NCBI GenBank assembly: GCA_021795795.1
Contig: JAJYPA010000051.1
Span: 1-29,212 of the forward strand
DNA from: Pseudomonadota bacterium
Lineage (GTDB): Bacteria > Pseudomonadota > Gammaproteobacteria > Halothiobacillales > Halothiobacillaceae
Length of the DNA stretch: 29,212 nt
Direction of reading: 5' to 3'
Below the pieces are notes generated by a model, which saw only the letters and a program-made list of their open reading frames with translations, was not told the DNA's origin and ran no database searches. Of the stretch, positions 7,416-16,000 are shown one piece after another. Made by a program: the position numbers and the translations under genes. Position 1 is the first letter of the stretch, and every line of letters begins with the position of its first letter.

Positions 7416-7531
7416 GCCCAACGTTAAATGGACAGAACATTTTAAATGTATGCAGGAGGGTGTTCTGTATAAGTCGTCCTGATGTACCGCAACCCTTTGA
7501 TTATACAACGTAGTGAAAATATTATACGTCA
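7416..7531 (-). other. attI-A: integron attachment site without its integrase gene
   Basis: The core GTTGGGC (7422-7416, minus strand) follows AAC directly, and the first cassette starts there. The stretch 7420-7531 matches 28309-28420, the region between the integrase gene and its first ORF, at 81 of 112 positions without gaps in inverted orientation. Both copies keep an ACAGAAC / GTTCTGT inverted repeat (7432-7439 and 7461-7468) and a TATAAT near the far end. Homology stops at the position of the integrase start codon, which here reads ACG instead of ATG. No integrase gene follows. Confidence 0.85.
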
Positions 7532-7866
7532 TGCATCCTTCATGCTCAGCACTTGGAAGTCATCCGCTTTCTGGGCTTCAACCGCTTCAGTGGACATTTT
7601 ACAGCCTGCATGTCTGGACATGTGTACCAATTCTGCCGTTCAAAGTCACCATACCAATTGTCTGCTATGGCACAAAAGCTGTCAGTCGGCTTCAGGGACT
7701 TCGTGATTTCCAATCGGGCGTGAAACAATATCCTGGCGGACTGGAAGTCCTAATTCCAACCAGAGGCCATATTTCGGAAAGACAGAATTTCTATTCGAAA
7801 ATTTTCATTTCCAACCGGATTTTGCACATAGCCTAAATTTGAGCCGGTATTGGCCATTGACAAAGG
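7532..7866. other. Region without a supportable gene, beyond the end of attI-A
   Basis: If attI-A were complete, an integrase gene would start here and read to the right. None of the frames resembles IntI. A 60-codon minus-strand frame (7546-7728, TTG start) contains Cys-rich bits (YTCPDMQAVKCPLKRLKPRK) but has no ribosome site and no recognised family. CTCAGCAC and GGAAGTC around 7544-7561 also occur in the integrase start region, so a small remnant of intI may persist. The join between integron and element DNA probably lies here. Confidence 0.5.
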
Positions 7867-8109
7867 TCATTTCTCCTTAGGGGTATTGTCTCCGGGAATA
7901 TGCTCCATCAACTGTTCGATTCGGCAACCAAAATAATTGCATAGCCTGTCCATCACGTCTGCGGTGGCATTGTAGCCCCGGTGATTCGCCAATTTGGATA
8001 GGGTCATGCGGTGGATTCCTGTATTTTCCGCCACTTCCACCATGGTGATGACCCTTCCTTCTCTAAATTCCCGCTCGGCCAGCAGTTCCTTTAATCGAAA
8101 CCTCAGCAT
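7867..8109 (-). CDS. Small Cro/CI-type (XRE-like) transcriptional regulator
   Basis: The 80-residue product begins MLRFRLKELLAEREFREGRV. A helix-turn-helix follows (TMVEVAENTGIHRMTLSKLA) and then NYFGCRIEQLMEHIPG, the usual end of short Cro/CI proteins of the kind that begin LRFRLKELL. It probably represses its own gene and the divergent HD-domain gene. ATG at 8109 is preceded by AGGGAA. The gene is divergent from 8268 with about 158 bases between, and that gap contains a good promoter and a dyad. Confidence 0.88.
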   Translation of the reverse strand: MLRFRLKELLAEREFREGRVITMVEVAENTGIHRMTLSKLANHRGYNATADVMDRLCNYFGCRIEQLMEHIPGDNTPKEK

Positions 8110-8160
8110 AAATTCCCTTTGGTTTTTTTGTTGTTTGATGATTGATTTTATCAGATGCAG

Positions 8161-8221
8161 TTGACAAACAGCATACGATGGCTATAATAGGCTTACAGTG
8201 ATTATTTTACGCTTCATAATC
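8161..8221 (+). promoter_or_regulatory. Sigma-70-type promoter and dyad operator for the HD-domain gene
   Basis: TTGACA (8161-8166) and TATAAT (8183-8188) are both perfect consensus with a 16-base spacer. Just downstream, GATTAT (8200-8205) and ATAATC (8216-8221) form an inverted repeat around the expected transcript start, a likely operator for the divergent regulator. The leader then runs to ATG at 8268 with CGGAG upstream. Confidence 0.75.
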
Positions 8222-8267
8222 AGCGTTTGACCATCACAATTCATCAACTATTTTACGGAGTTTAGCC

Positions 8268-9272
8268 ATGAGTCCCATCGATTCGTATTTCCTGAGCCAA
8301 GAATACCTTCTCAACCACCCCACCGCGAGTACGGAAGGGATGCCAAATATTTTTCGGGTCACCTCCATCTCCCATAAACAGGAAGCACGCTGTGTCCGGT
8401 ATACCGCCAACATTTACCACGATAAAGTATCGCTCAAGGTGGAGTGGACACGGAGCCAACCAGATACTCGGTTGCGCCCCTTCTGCCTTGTCTCGCCTCG
8501 TTGGAACATTCGCCCGTCATCCGAGAACGGAGTGGTACAGATTTCCCGATTGATTTTGATGGAACATCCAGAACCCCAAGAGAATCTGTTTCATTTGGTG
8601 CCACCCGGTTGGGTTTCGGATCGTGAACTGGTCGAACAGGGAATTTCCCTCATGAAGGATTTGCCACGCCCCTACCGATTTCTGTTCAACGCCATTTTCT
8701 GGAATGGGGAACGCTTCCGGCGTTTCTGCATGGGGCCATCTTCCATGAACGCCCATCACAACTATGATAACGGCAACCTGATCCATAGTATCGAATTGGC
8801 TCTGATGATGCGGGACGCCCTCAAGGAAACAGATCTTGCCAAACACGCCCTGGCTGTCATGGTGGGACTGCTCCACGATGCGGGCAAGGCAGATGAGTAT
8901 CAATTTTCACCCAAAGGTGAGTGGATACTGACCGACCGTGGGAAATTACTGGGACATCACAATACCATTGTCGAGTGGATTGCTGCCGCTTATGCCCGGT
9001 ATCCCCTGCACAATCTTCCCAAAGAACACTACGAGGCTTTGCTGCATTGCCTGACCTGTCACGCCTACGCTCCTGATTGGTTGGGGCTGCGCAGACCCAT
9101 GATGCGTGAAGCTAACCTTCTGTCCGGGCTTGACCAATTTTCCGGGCAGGATGACTTGATGCGTCGTTGCACCACCAACAGAGCCGGATGGGGAAACTAC
9201 CACAGCAAACTCAAAGGCGGAAAACCGTATCAGATAGATCCTCTGATGATGGGATTTGTCTGTGGTTTTTGA
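8268..9272 (+). CDS. HD-domain phosphohydrolase-like protein of a mobile element
   Basis: The 334-residue product has an N-terminal part of about 135 residues, possibly an OB-fold-like domain (EARCVRYTANIYHDKVSLKV). An HD domain follows: HHNYDNGNLIHSIELALMM, then VMVGLLHDAGKADEYQFSPK (the His-Asp pair), then LLGHHNTIVEWIAAAY, with LHCLTCHAY further on. The arrangement resembles YhaM-type 3'-5' exoribonucleases and the TraI_2/MobH relaxase N-terminal domain of integrative elements. In this setting (next to XRE- and AlpA-type regulators) a role in element transfer or nucleic-acid processing is plausible but not proven. ATG at 8268 has CGGAG about nine bases upstream. Confidence 0.8.
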   Translation: MSPIDSYFLSQEYLLNHPTASTEGMPNIFRVTSISHKQEARCVRYTANIYHDKVSLKVEWTRSQPDTRLRPFCLVSPRWNIRPSSENGVVQISRLILMEHPEPQENLFHLVPPGWVSDRELVEQGISLMKDLPRPYRFLFNAIFWNGERFRRFCMGPSSMNAHHNYDNGNLIHSIELALMMRDALKETDLAKHALAVMVGLLHDAGKADEYQFSPKGEWILTDRGKLLGHHNTIVEWIAAAYARYPLHNLPKEHYEALLHCLTCHAYAPDWLGLRRPMMREANLLSGLDQFSGQDDLMRRCTTNRAGWGNYHSKLKGGKPYQIDPLMMGFVCGF

Positions 9273-9391
9273 GTTCCAGTCAGGAGCCAATGTTTAGCCA
9301 TGGGTCAAGCCGGTATAGCATGTGCGGGGACCGACTATCTGGAAAACTCAAGGCCAAAGCCCATGTGGTCAAACTGCGGGCTGAACGACAA

Positions 9392-9420
9392 AACGCCCCC
9401 GGAATACCGGGGGCGTTCTA
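9392..9420. terminator. Strong intrinsic terminator between converging genes
   Basis: AACGCCCCCGG (9392-9402) pairs perfectly with CCGGGGGCGTT (9407-9417) around an AATA loop. On the minus strand the hairpin is followed by TTTTG, so it should end the AlpA-type gene. On the plus strand it is followed by TTCTATC and probably also stops reads from the HD-domain gene. Confidence 0.85.
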
Positions 9421-9666
9421 TCAGGACGGGACACTGTCCTGAACCCGTTGCCGGATCCAGGCTTCCACATCGGCCTCCAGCCACCCCACGGCCCGAAGAC
9501 CGAGGGTGACCTGAGGGGGAAAACGTCCTTTTTTCACCATCAAATACAAGGTTGACCGTCCAAGACCGGTACGATCCAGAACCGCACCCAGCCTCAGAAT
9601 CCGGTTCTGCCTTGTACTCGACCCTACGGGAATATTGTGTCCCGCCCACACCGTGCAGTTATCCAT
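9421..9666 (-). CDS. AlpA-type (excisionase-like) DNA-binding regulator
   Basis: The 81-residue product contains RILRLGAVLDRTGLGRSTLY, then LMVKKGRFPPQVTLG, and AVGWLEADVEAWIRQRV. This is the AlpA/MerR-like winged helix pattern: R-L/K-x-V-x-x-x-T-G-L-S-R-S-T-L-Y, then F-P-x-x-V-x-L-G, then V-x-W-x-x-x-D-V-x-x-W-I. Such proteins switch on excision or transfer genes of prophages and genomic islands. ATG at 9666 has AGGAG about seven bases upstream. The N-terminal 20 residues are an extension and may be flexible. It marks this region as part of an integrated element, though no matching integrase is visible next to it. Confidence 0.9.
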   Translation of the reverse strand: MDNCTVWAGHNIPVGSSTRQNRILRLGAVLDRTGLGRSTLYLMVKKGRFPPQVTLGLRAVGWLEADVEAWIRQRVQDSVPS

Positions 9667-9813
9667 AGTTTGCTCCTAAAAAATTGACACGAAGAGGGGC
9701 CACGCATCGGCTCCATGAGCCAAAGCGGGCAGACGCTGCTTAGGGGAGTGGCCGGAAAAAGAGGCCGATGGCGGCGACCGAGGCTCAAGGCCAATCAGTC
9801 GCAAAAATGGCGG

Positions 9814-10500
9814 TTATGCCACCTTTGTATTGGTCACGACCTGCCGAATGGTCAGCCCCGTGGTTTTGAGGCGACGCACATAACCAAGGCGTTTAGGAGT
9901 TGGCGGAGCCACATTCGACAAGCCATGGCGCATTACTTCGGCGCGGTACAAGACCGCCAATTGCCCAATCCGCCGCCGAATCCCGGAAAACCCCGGCAAC
10001 CTGTACAACTCCGACAGGGTGACGGTCATCTGATAGACATTTTTGGAACGCACTGCCCCCACCACAGTGTTTCGCCATCCTTGGTAACAATCACTGGTCA
10101 TGCTCCATGTCGCCACGGGCTTGTCTTTGTCGCGCCGGGTTTCATGCGTCAGGTGAAATCCAAAAATCATCATGTTTTTGATTGGCAGAAGTTTTTCAGC
10201 CGTCGCTGCCGGGTGATCGCCAGGACTGACCAGCAGCCACCAATTAATATGATCCACCCCAGCTCGGTACAGCAATAAAATGGCATTGCCCAACCCTGCC
10301 TGCTTGCGTCGGGCCCGTTGATGTTTGTCAGCATCAACGTGATAATTCAAAACCATCTTGTTGGCAAACCGCTCCAGTTTCCCGGACGCCACGGTTCCCT
10401 GCGCGAACCGGCTGTATCCCGAACCGGCATAGTCGAGAATTCGTTGCATCAAAACCGGTTTTGAAGTAATTACAAGCATCGAAGTGATAGAAGAGGTCAT
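9814..10500 (-). CDS. Unknown protein of a mobile element (229 residues)
   Basis: From ATG at 10500 (AGGAG about nine bases upstream) the product has 229 residues. I do not recognise it with certainty. The middle is rich in aromatic and basic residues (VDHINWWLLVSPGDHPAATA, then EKLLPIKNMMIFGFHLTHET). The C-terminal half is strongly basic (FSGIRRRIGQLAVLYR), and no membrane segment is seen. A nucleic-acid-binding role would fit the charge but is inference. It lies directly downstream of the terminator of the putative structured RNA and has the same orientation. An earlier start at 10533 adds 11 residues and has no ribosome site. Confidence 0.75.
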   Translation of the reverse strand: MTSSITSMLVITSKPVLMQRILDYAGSGYSRFAQGTVASGKLERFANKMVLNYHVDADKHQRARRKQAGLGNAILLLYRAGVDHINWWLLVSPGDHPAATAEKLLPIKNMMIFGFHLTHETRRDKDKPVATWSMTSDCYQGWRNTVVGAVRSKNVYQMTVTLSELYRLPGFSGIRRRIGQLAVLYRAEVMRHGLSNVAPPTPKRLGYVRRLKTTGLTIRQVVTNTKVA

Positions 10501-10744
10501 GGCAGTACTCCTGTTGTGGTTGGAAAGGCTCAAAGCCCTGCCAACAAGGCACTCAGCCTTGCCAACCCCAACAAACCCGTCATCCGAAAACTTCTCCGTT
10601 CACCGCCTCTTGCCGTGCATGGAGGTGTAAATGGTATTTGCACGAAAAATAATTTTTGCGAGCCTGCCGAGTTGAAAGTTCGTGACCGTCACCCGGAAAA
10701 CCTGGTGTACAGTCCCCCACCTTCTTTTTTCCGGCTTCTTTATC

Positions 10745-10778
10745 AAAAAAAACCCCCAGACCGCAAAGCCTGGGGGTT
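10745..10778 (-). terminator. Intrinsic terminator of the structured RNA region
   Basis: AACCCCCAG (10751-10759) pairs with CTGGGGGTT (10770-10778). On the minus strand the hairpin is followed by eight T residues (10752-10745). No T run follows it on the plus strand, so it works for minus-strand transcription, and no coding gene lies just upstream on that strand. Confidence 0.88.
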
Positions 10779-12225
10779 CCAACTGACACGCAACCGATGT
10801 TGCATGCTTAAACGGCTACCACTGCCGCATCCCGAGTTGTCAGGACACCCACGATCGTGGGGAGTTGGGGCAAGGCCCTGAACCAAAAAGGTTCTATTTT
10901 GAAGTGCTGTATTGTCAGCATGAACAGTGCCGCCTGTTCACGATCCAATACGGTGATTGATCTTCATGGCTTGTCATTACTGAACAGGCCACCCCTTCCA
11001 TCGTCATTGGAAATTCTACCGGTGCCACCCGGTCTCATGAAGTTGCCACACCCCATGTCCTTTCCGATACCACCCAATCACGGGTTTTCAACTGTCATTT
11101 TCGATCGCTTCGGACTTTCGCTCGTCAGACAAACAGCCAGTCTGCCTTCAGAGTCTTCCTGTCACAACGCGGTACTCGGCCCGTTGTGCCTATTCATCCG
11201 ATCTCCCTCACCATAAACCGTGTTGCCACGGAACCCGTACTGCAAAGCCTGCCAGGCTTTCAGGTTGGTGATTCCCGTTTTATTTCTTGTTGGCTAATGT
11301 TTAGCGTGCCGGCTCAAGTCTTGCCTTATACTGCGGGATCTTCCCACCGACCCTCAAAGCGAACTCTGCTTTGACAGGCTATCAGGAGGCCGAGATTCCA
11401 AAGCGCCTTCCCTACTGAGCAAAACCATCATCACCGCTGGCTTATCGTGCGTACCGCACGACACACGCACCTTTCGGCCTACTCCCCTCTTTACAGGCTT
11501 TCGTCACATCCCCAAGGACACCTCAAGGGTGCCTTGTACTGTCTTAAGCTATCCATCTACCCAACCAGCTTTCGCCAACTGGACAAGCTGCGCCAGATCT
11601 CCCTTGCAGCCCTGTCACGTTACCGTGACCTCAGAAGCCCAACAGTGGTCAACCTTGCCTACCGTTACCGGCAGTCTCGGCGGCGGGATTTTCACCCGCT
11701 CCAACAGAACAGGGTTTCTGGTTTCATGCCGAAGCAATCCCCCATTGGCCCGTGTCAACGTCGCCCAAGCTCGTACAGCCCGGAATGAAGTCGAAGGTGG
11801 GATTACACCACCTGCGCTCCGTTGCAGCCGCGCCAGTCCAATTACAGACACGCGGCTACAGCGATCTTCACGGACCGGCAGTCCGTGAATGAGTCATCCG
11901 ACTCATGACAGCATCGTATCGAGGGTTGGCTTCCCTCGACACAAATTGGCTTTGTGGCGGGTTTGGCGAACCCTGACGACCAGCACAGGATAACCCCATC
12001 CGTCGGGTTATAACCGCCCATAGGAATCTCTTATTATTGGGTTGCTCATCGCAGGTCTAACCTGCCCTGAAAGCCCTGTCAGACGGGGATCACCTATTAT
12101 TCAGTCGCGGAAACCGCGATAAAAAATCGCAGAACCCGGTCAGCAAATCATCCTTGCCTTGGGAATCAGTGGCGATGAGTGAAATGCTTGTCACAAGAAG
12201 TTGTTGATAACGGCGCTCAGATTGA
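10745..12225 (-). ncRNA. Candidate large structured non-coding RNA (about 1.4-1.5 kb)
   Basis: No frame here looks coding, yet the region is packed with perfect hairpins. Plus-strand positions of examples: 12105-12119, 11990-12011, 11940-11956, 11919-11939, 11889-11906, 11867-11889, 11795-11813, 11614-11629, 11446-11460, 11354-11374, 11244-11260, 11218-11231, 11163-11188, 10921-10940, 10880-10894. Read on the minus strand, several loops are GNRA type: GTAA at 11620-11623 and 11665-11668, GCAA at 11223-11226, and GAAA within a GGCCGAAAGG near 11470-11480. On the plus strand these loops are not GNRA. A promoter at 12230-12256 and an intrinsic terminator at 10745-10778 have the matching orientation. 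The style resembles giant ornate RNAs such as GOLLD, ROOL and OLE, but I cannot assign it to any of these. A degenerate group II intron without its ORF is the main alternative. Confidence 0.65.
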
Positions 12226-12376
12226 ATTTATTATATTTTTTCCGTTTTTATGCCAAAAGTTGATAACTGTTTCGCAAAGATTGGAAGCTGGGGAAAAACT
12301 GTTATCAACTTTTCGGTCGACACAAGAATAAATCCTTTTAAAGTCATCAAGTTGATATCAATTTACTGTTATCAAC
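12200..12376. repeat. Nested inverted GTTATCAAC repeats
   Basis: GTTATCAAC occurs at 12203-12211 and 12259-12267 (minus strand) and at 12301-12309 and 12368-12376 (plus strand). A degenerate GTTGATATCAA lies at 12351-12361. The outer pair continues as AACAAC and the inner pair as AACTTTT, so the four copies form two nested inverted pairs centred near 12284. Possible roles are operator, recombinase arm sites or replication iterons. The core also differs by one base from a DnaA box. Confidence 0.75.
12230..12256 (-). promoter_or_regulatory. Putative promoter of the structured RNA
   Basis: On the minus strand, TTGGCA (12256-12251) and TATAAT (12235-12230) are separated by 15 bases. The -10 is perfect and the -35 has one mismatch, but the spacer is short. 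The -35 box directly adjoins one of the GTTATCAAC repeats, so a protein bound there could control it. Confidence 0.5.
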
Positions 12377-12395
12377 AACCTGAATCCGTGGAGAA

Positions 12396-12724
12396 ATGTC
12401 GATTCAATCGAATGCGTCGTCTTGATGTGCGCCCAATGTTCTGCAGGAAATTCGTAGAGCGCCGGCAGACTGTCCTTGTCCTTGTCCTTCTCGATCTTCA
12501 CCACCGCCTTCGGATATTTCGCCCGCCAAGTTTCCACAAACCAAGTGAAGGCGGACAGCGCCTCTCGGATCACAGCCATCCAGATCGCCTGAAAATCGGC
12601 CTCCACCTAACTTGCTTTCTGCGATTTCGGCAACGCATTGAGCACACTGTCCATCTTGTGGAACCAGCAGCACCGATGCGCGGTTTGCAGAAACACCTTC
12701 TTCAGGACCACCAAGAATCCCATG
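12396..12724 (-). pseudogene. IS256 (Mutator)-family transposase relic
   Basis: The minus strand reads MGFLVVLKKVFLQTAHRCC, then WFHKMDSVLNALPKSQKAS, a stop (TAG), and in the same frame VEADFQAIWMAVIREALSAF. WRAKYPKAVVKIEKDK and LYEFPAEHWAHIKTTHSIES follow, ending at STF. These blocks are the middle of IS256-type transposases (C-W-x-H-K, D-x-Q-x-I-W-M-A, A-K-Y-P-K-A, F-P-A-E-H-W, I-E-S-T-F). Both ends of the gene are missing and an in-frame stop interrupts it, so it is dead. It lies at the border between the RNA-bearing element and the restriction operon. Confidence 0.88.
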
Positions 12725-12825
12725 GTGTCGCCTCCCGTTTACTCCATTGCTGGCGAACAACAACACTGTATGCGATACTTCATCAGACTTGGCATACAAA
12801 CGCCATTATCGGCAAAGATAAGGCA

Positions 12826-13029
12826 ATGGCAGACACGGAAAGCGAAATCCTGACTCTCGACGAAGTTGCCATGTACCTGAAAGCAGGGAAACGGACGGTC
12901 TATCGCCTGGCAGCAAGCGGAGAAATTCCAGCATTCAAGTTGGGAGGCACTTGGCGCTTCCGTCGTTCGGAGTTGGATAAATGGATCGCTGCGAGCATCA
13001 GCAACAAGAAAAAGCCGGATGAGCACTGA
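12826..13029 (+). CDS. Small helix-turn-helix (excisionase-family) protein, first gene of the restriction operon
   Basis: The 67-residue product has the MerR-like excisionase fold: EILTLDEVAMYLKAGKRTVY, then RLAASGEIPAFKLGGTWRFR, and RSELDKWI. Such proteins bind DNA as Xis/AlpA-like factors or as operon regulators. A much longer frame begins at 12250, but it passes through repeats and the IS256 relic and is not real. ATG at 12826 has AAGG about five bases upstream. The stop overlaps the next start (TGATG), so it is translationally coupled to the helicase gene. It is probably the operon regulator. Confidence 0.88.
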   Translation: MADTESEILTLDEVAMYLKAGKRTVYRLAASGEIPAFKLGGTWRFRRSELDKWIAASISNKKKPDEH

Positions 13030-16000
13030 TGGAAATCATCGACAACATCAACCGTCTGCTCGGCGACGACCTCAAGCAAACGCTCAAGCCGGGAGCCCGG
13101 CTGAAGGTCGCGGCGTCCAGCTTTTCGATGTATGCGTTCGAAGCGCTTAAGGCCGAATTGGAAAAGATCGAAGAACTGCGCTTCATATTCACCGCCCCTG
13201 CCTTTGTCGCCGATGAAGTCACCGACAAGATTCGCCGGGAGCGCCGTGAGTTTCATATCCCCCGGATTGAACGCGAACGCAGCCTCTACGGCAGCGAGTT
13301 CGAGATTCAACTGCGTAATAAACTCACCCAGCGCGCCATCGCCAAGGAGTGCGCTGACTGGCTGCGCCGCAAGGCCATATTCAAGAGCAATCGCAACAAG
13401 GCTCCGATGCAGCCATTTGCCTGCGTGCAGTCGACGGGTAGCGACATCGCCTACATGCCGTTGCACGGGTTTACGGCAGTCGATCTGGGCTACCAGCAAG
13501 GGAACGCCGTTTCCAATCTGGTCAACAAGATAGACGAACCGCCGTTCACGGCCACCTACTTGAACCTGTTCGACCAGATCTGGAACGACCCCGAGAAGCT
13601 GGAAGACGTGACCGCGCAAATTTGCGAACACATCGCCTCGGTCTATCAGGAGAACTCGTCCGAGAGCATTTACTTCCTGATGCTCTACAACATCTTCAAC
13701 GAGTTCCTCGACGACATCGATGAAGATGTCCTACCCAACGACCGAACCGGCTACCAGGACACCCTGATCTGGAACAAGCTCTTCAATTACCAGAAGGATG
13801 CCGCGACCGGGATCATCAACAAACTGGAAACCTACAGCGGTTGCATCCTTGCCGACAGCGTCGGTCTGGGCAAGACTTTCACGGCCCTTGCGGTTATCAA
13901 ATACTACGAGTTGCGCAACCGCTCGGTGCTGGTGCTGTGTCCCAAAAAGCTTGCCGACAACTGGCTCAACTACAACCGAAACCTCAAGACCAACACCTTT
14001 GCGCGCGACCGGTTCAACTACGATGTCCTCTGCCACACCGACTTGAGCCGCACCAGCGGCGAGTCGTTCGGCACGCCGCTGAATCGCATCAACTGGGGCA
14101 ACTACGACCTCGTCGTCATCGATGAATCGCACAACTTCCGCAACAACGACGCCTTCAAGGACAAGGAGACCCGCTACCAGAAGCTGATGAACAAGGTCAT
14201 CCGCGAGGGCGTGAAGACCAAGGTGCTGATGCTGTCGGCCACGCCGGTGAATAACCGCTTCAATGACCTGCGCAACCAGTTGGCGCTGGCCTACGAAGGC
14301 GACTCGGAGAACCTCAGCAAAAAGTTGCGCACCAGCAAATCGGTCGAAGAGGTTTTCCGCAACGCCCAAAAAGTCTTCAACGCCTGGGCCAAGCTGCCCC
14401 CGGAGGAGCGCACAGCGCGGGCCATCCTGGATTCGTTGGACTTTGACTTCTTCGAGTTGCTAGACAGCGTCACCATCGCACGCTCGCGCAAGCACATCCA
14501 GACCTTTTACGACACCAAGGACATCGGCCAGTTTCCCGAGCGCCAAAAGCCGCTGTCATTCCATCGCCCCTTGACCGAGCGACCGGACATGATGGGTTTC
14601 AACAAGATCTTCGAGCAACTGTCCAGGCTCAAACTCGCTGTTTACGCCCCAGTCTGTTACATCCTGCCCAGCCGGCTGAAGAAATACGAGGAGTTATACG
14701 ACACCAAGGTTGGCGGAAAAGGTACGCTGCGCCAGGCCGACCGCGAGAAGAGTCTGCAGGCGCTGATGACGGTCAACCTGCTCAAACGACTGGAAAGTTC
14801 GGTGGCCTCGTTCCGCCTCACGCTCCAATCCCTGCGCGACAACCATCAGGTTACGCTGGACAAGATAACCAGCTTCAACCAGACCGGCAGCGCCGCGAAC
14901 GTGAGCAACCTGACCGATGTGCTCGAAACCCTGGATGCCGAAGAGGACGACCTGCCAGAAGACCTTGCAGGTGGCAGCGAAATCGGCGGCAAGGTCAAGG
15001 TGAACCTTGCCGACATGGACTTGCCATCCTGGGAACACGAACTGAAGGTCGACCTGGGCGTCATCGAGGCGCTACTGTCCTCAATGAACAAGATCACCCC
15101 AGAGGACGATGCCAAACTCCAGCACTTGAAGGCGCATGTGCTGGAGAAAATTGCCAAGCCGATCAACCCCGGCAATCGGAAGGTGCTAATCTTCACTGCG
15201 TTTGCCGACACGGCGGACTACTTGTACGCTAATCTGGCCCCCGAGCTGCTGGCCAGCCATCACCTGCACACGGCCAAGGTCACGGGCAAGGACGCACCCA
15301 AATCGACATTGGCCAAGGGCTACGACTTCCAGGAACTACTTACCCTGTTCTCGCCCCGCGCCAAGGAGAAGGCCATCGTCCTGCCCAACGAACCAGCAGA
15401 GATCGACCTGCTGATCGGCACGGACTGCATCTCCGAGGGGCAGAACCTGCAGGACTGCGACTACCTTATCAACTACGATATCCACTGGAATCCGGTGCGG
15501 ATCATCCAGCGTTTTGGACGGATTGACCGCATCGGCTCCATTAACGCCAGTATCCAGTTGGTGAACTACTGGCCCGACATTTCGCTCGACGAGTACATCA
15601 ACCTCAAGGAGCGCGTCGAAAGCAGGATGATGATCGCCGATGTCGCTGCCACCGGCGACGACAACGTGCTATCCGCCCAAGCCAATGATGTGTCCTACCG
15701 CAAGGAACAACTGCGGCGCCTGCAAGAAGAGGTCATCGAGTTGGAGGATCTGAAAACTGGCGTATCCATTACCGACCTTGGCCTCAACGACTTCCGCATG
15801 GACTTGTTGAACTATGTCAAGAGCCATGGCGAACTCCACAACACGCCCAACGGCTTGCATGCCGTCGTGCCCGCCAACCCTAATCTCGGCCTACGGCCTG
15901 GCGTGATCTTCACGTTGCGCAATCGTAACGCGGGCATCAATCCACCCGCCCACTTGCCACAGCACAACCGACTGCACCCGTACTACCTTGTCTACATCAA

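Noticed and set aside
7513..7836. 107-codon plus-strand frame after attI-A, where intI would be expected
   Set aside because: No IntI motif, no ribosome site and a non-coding composition.
10516..12000. Several plus- and minus-strand frames of 60-120 codons across the structured region
   Set aside because: Their translations are rich in Ser, Arg, Pro and Cys with no domain or ribosome site, as expected from a folded RNA or its complement.
10745..12225. Group II intron
   Set aside because: No reverse transcriptase gene and no recognisable domain V hairpin were found. It stays an alternative, not a call.
12404..12799. 131-codon minus-strand frame
   Set aside because: Overlaps the IS256 relic in another frame; Gly/Arg-rich and non-coding.
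13731..14369. 212-codon minus-strand frame inside the SNF2-type helicase gene
   Set aside because: Antisense shadow of a gene with clear helicase motifs; Val/Ala/Gln-rich translation.
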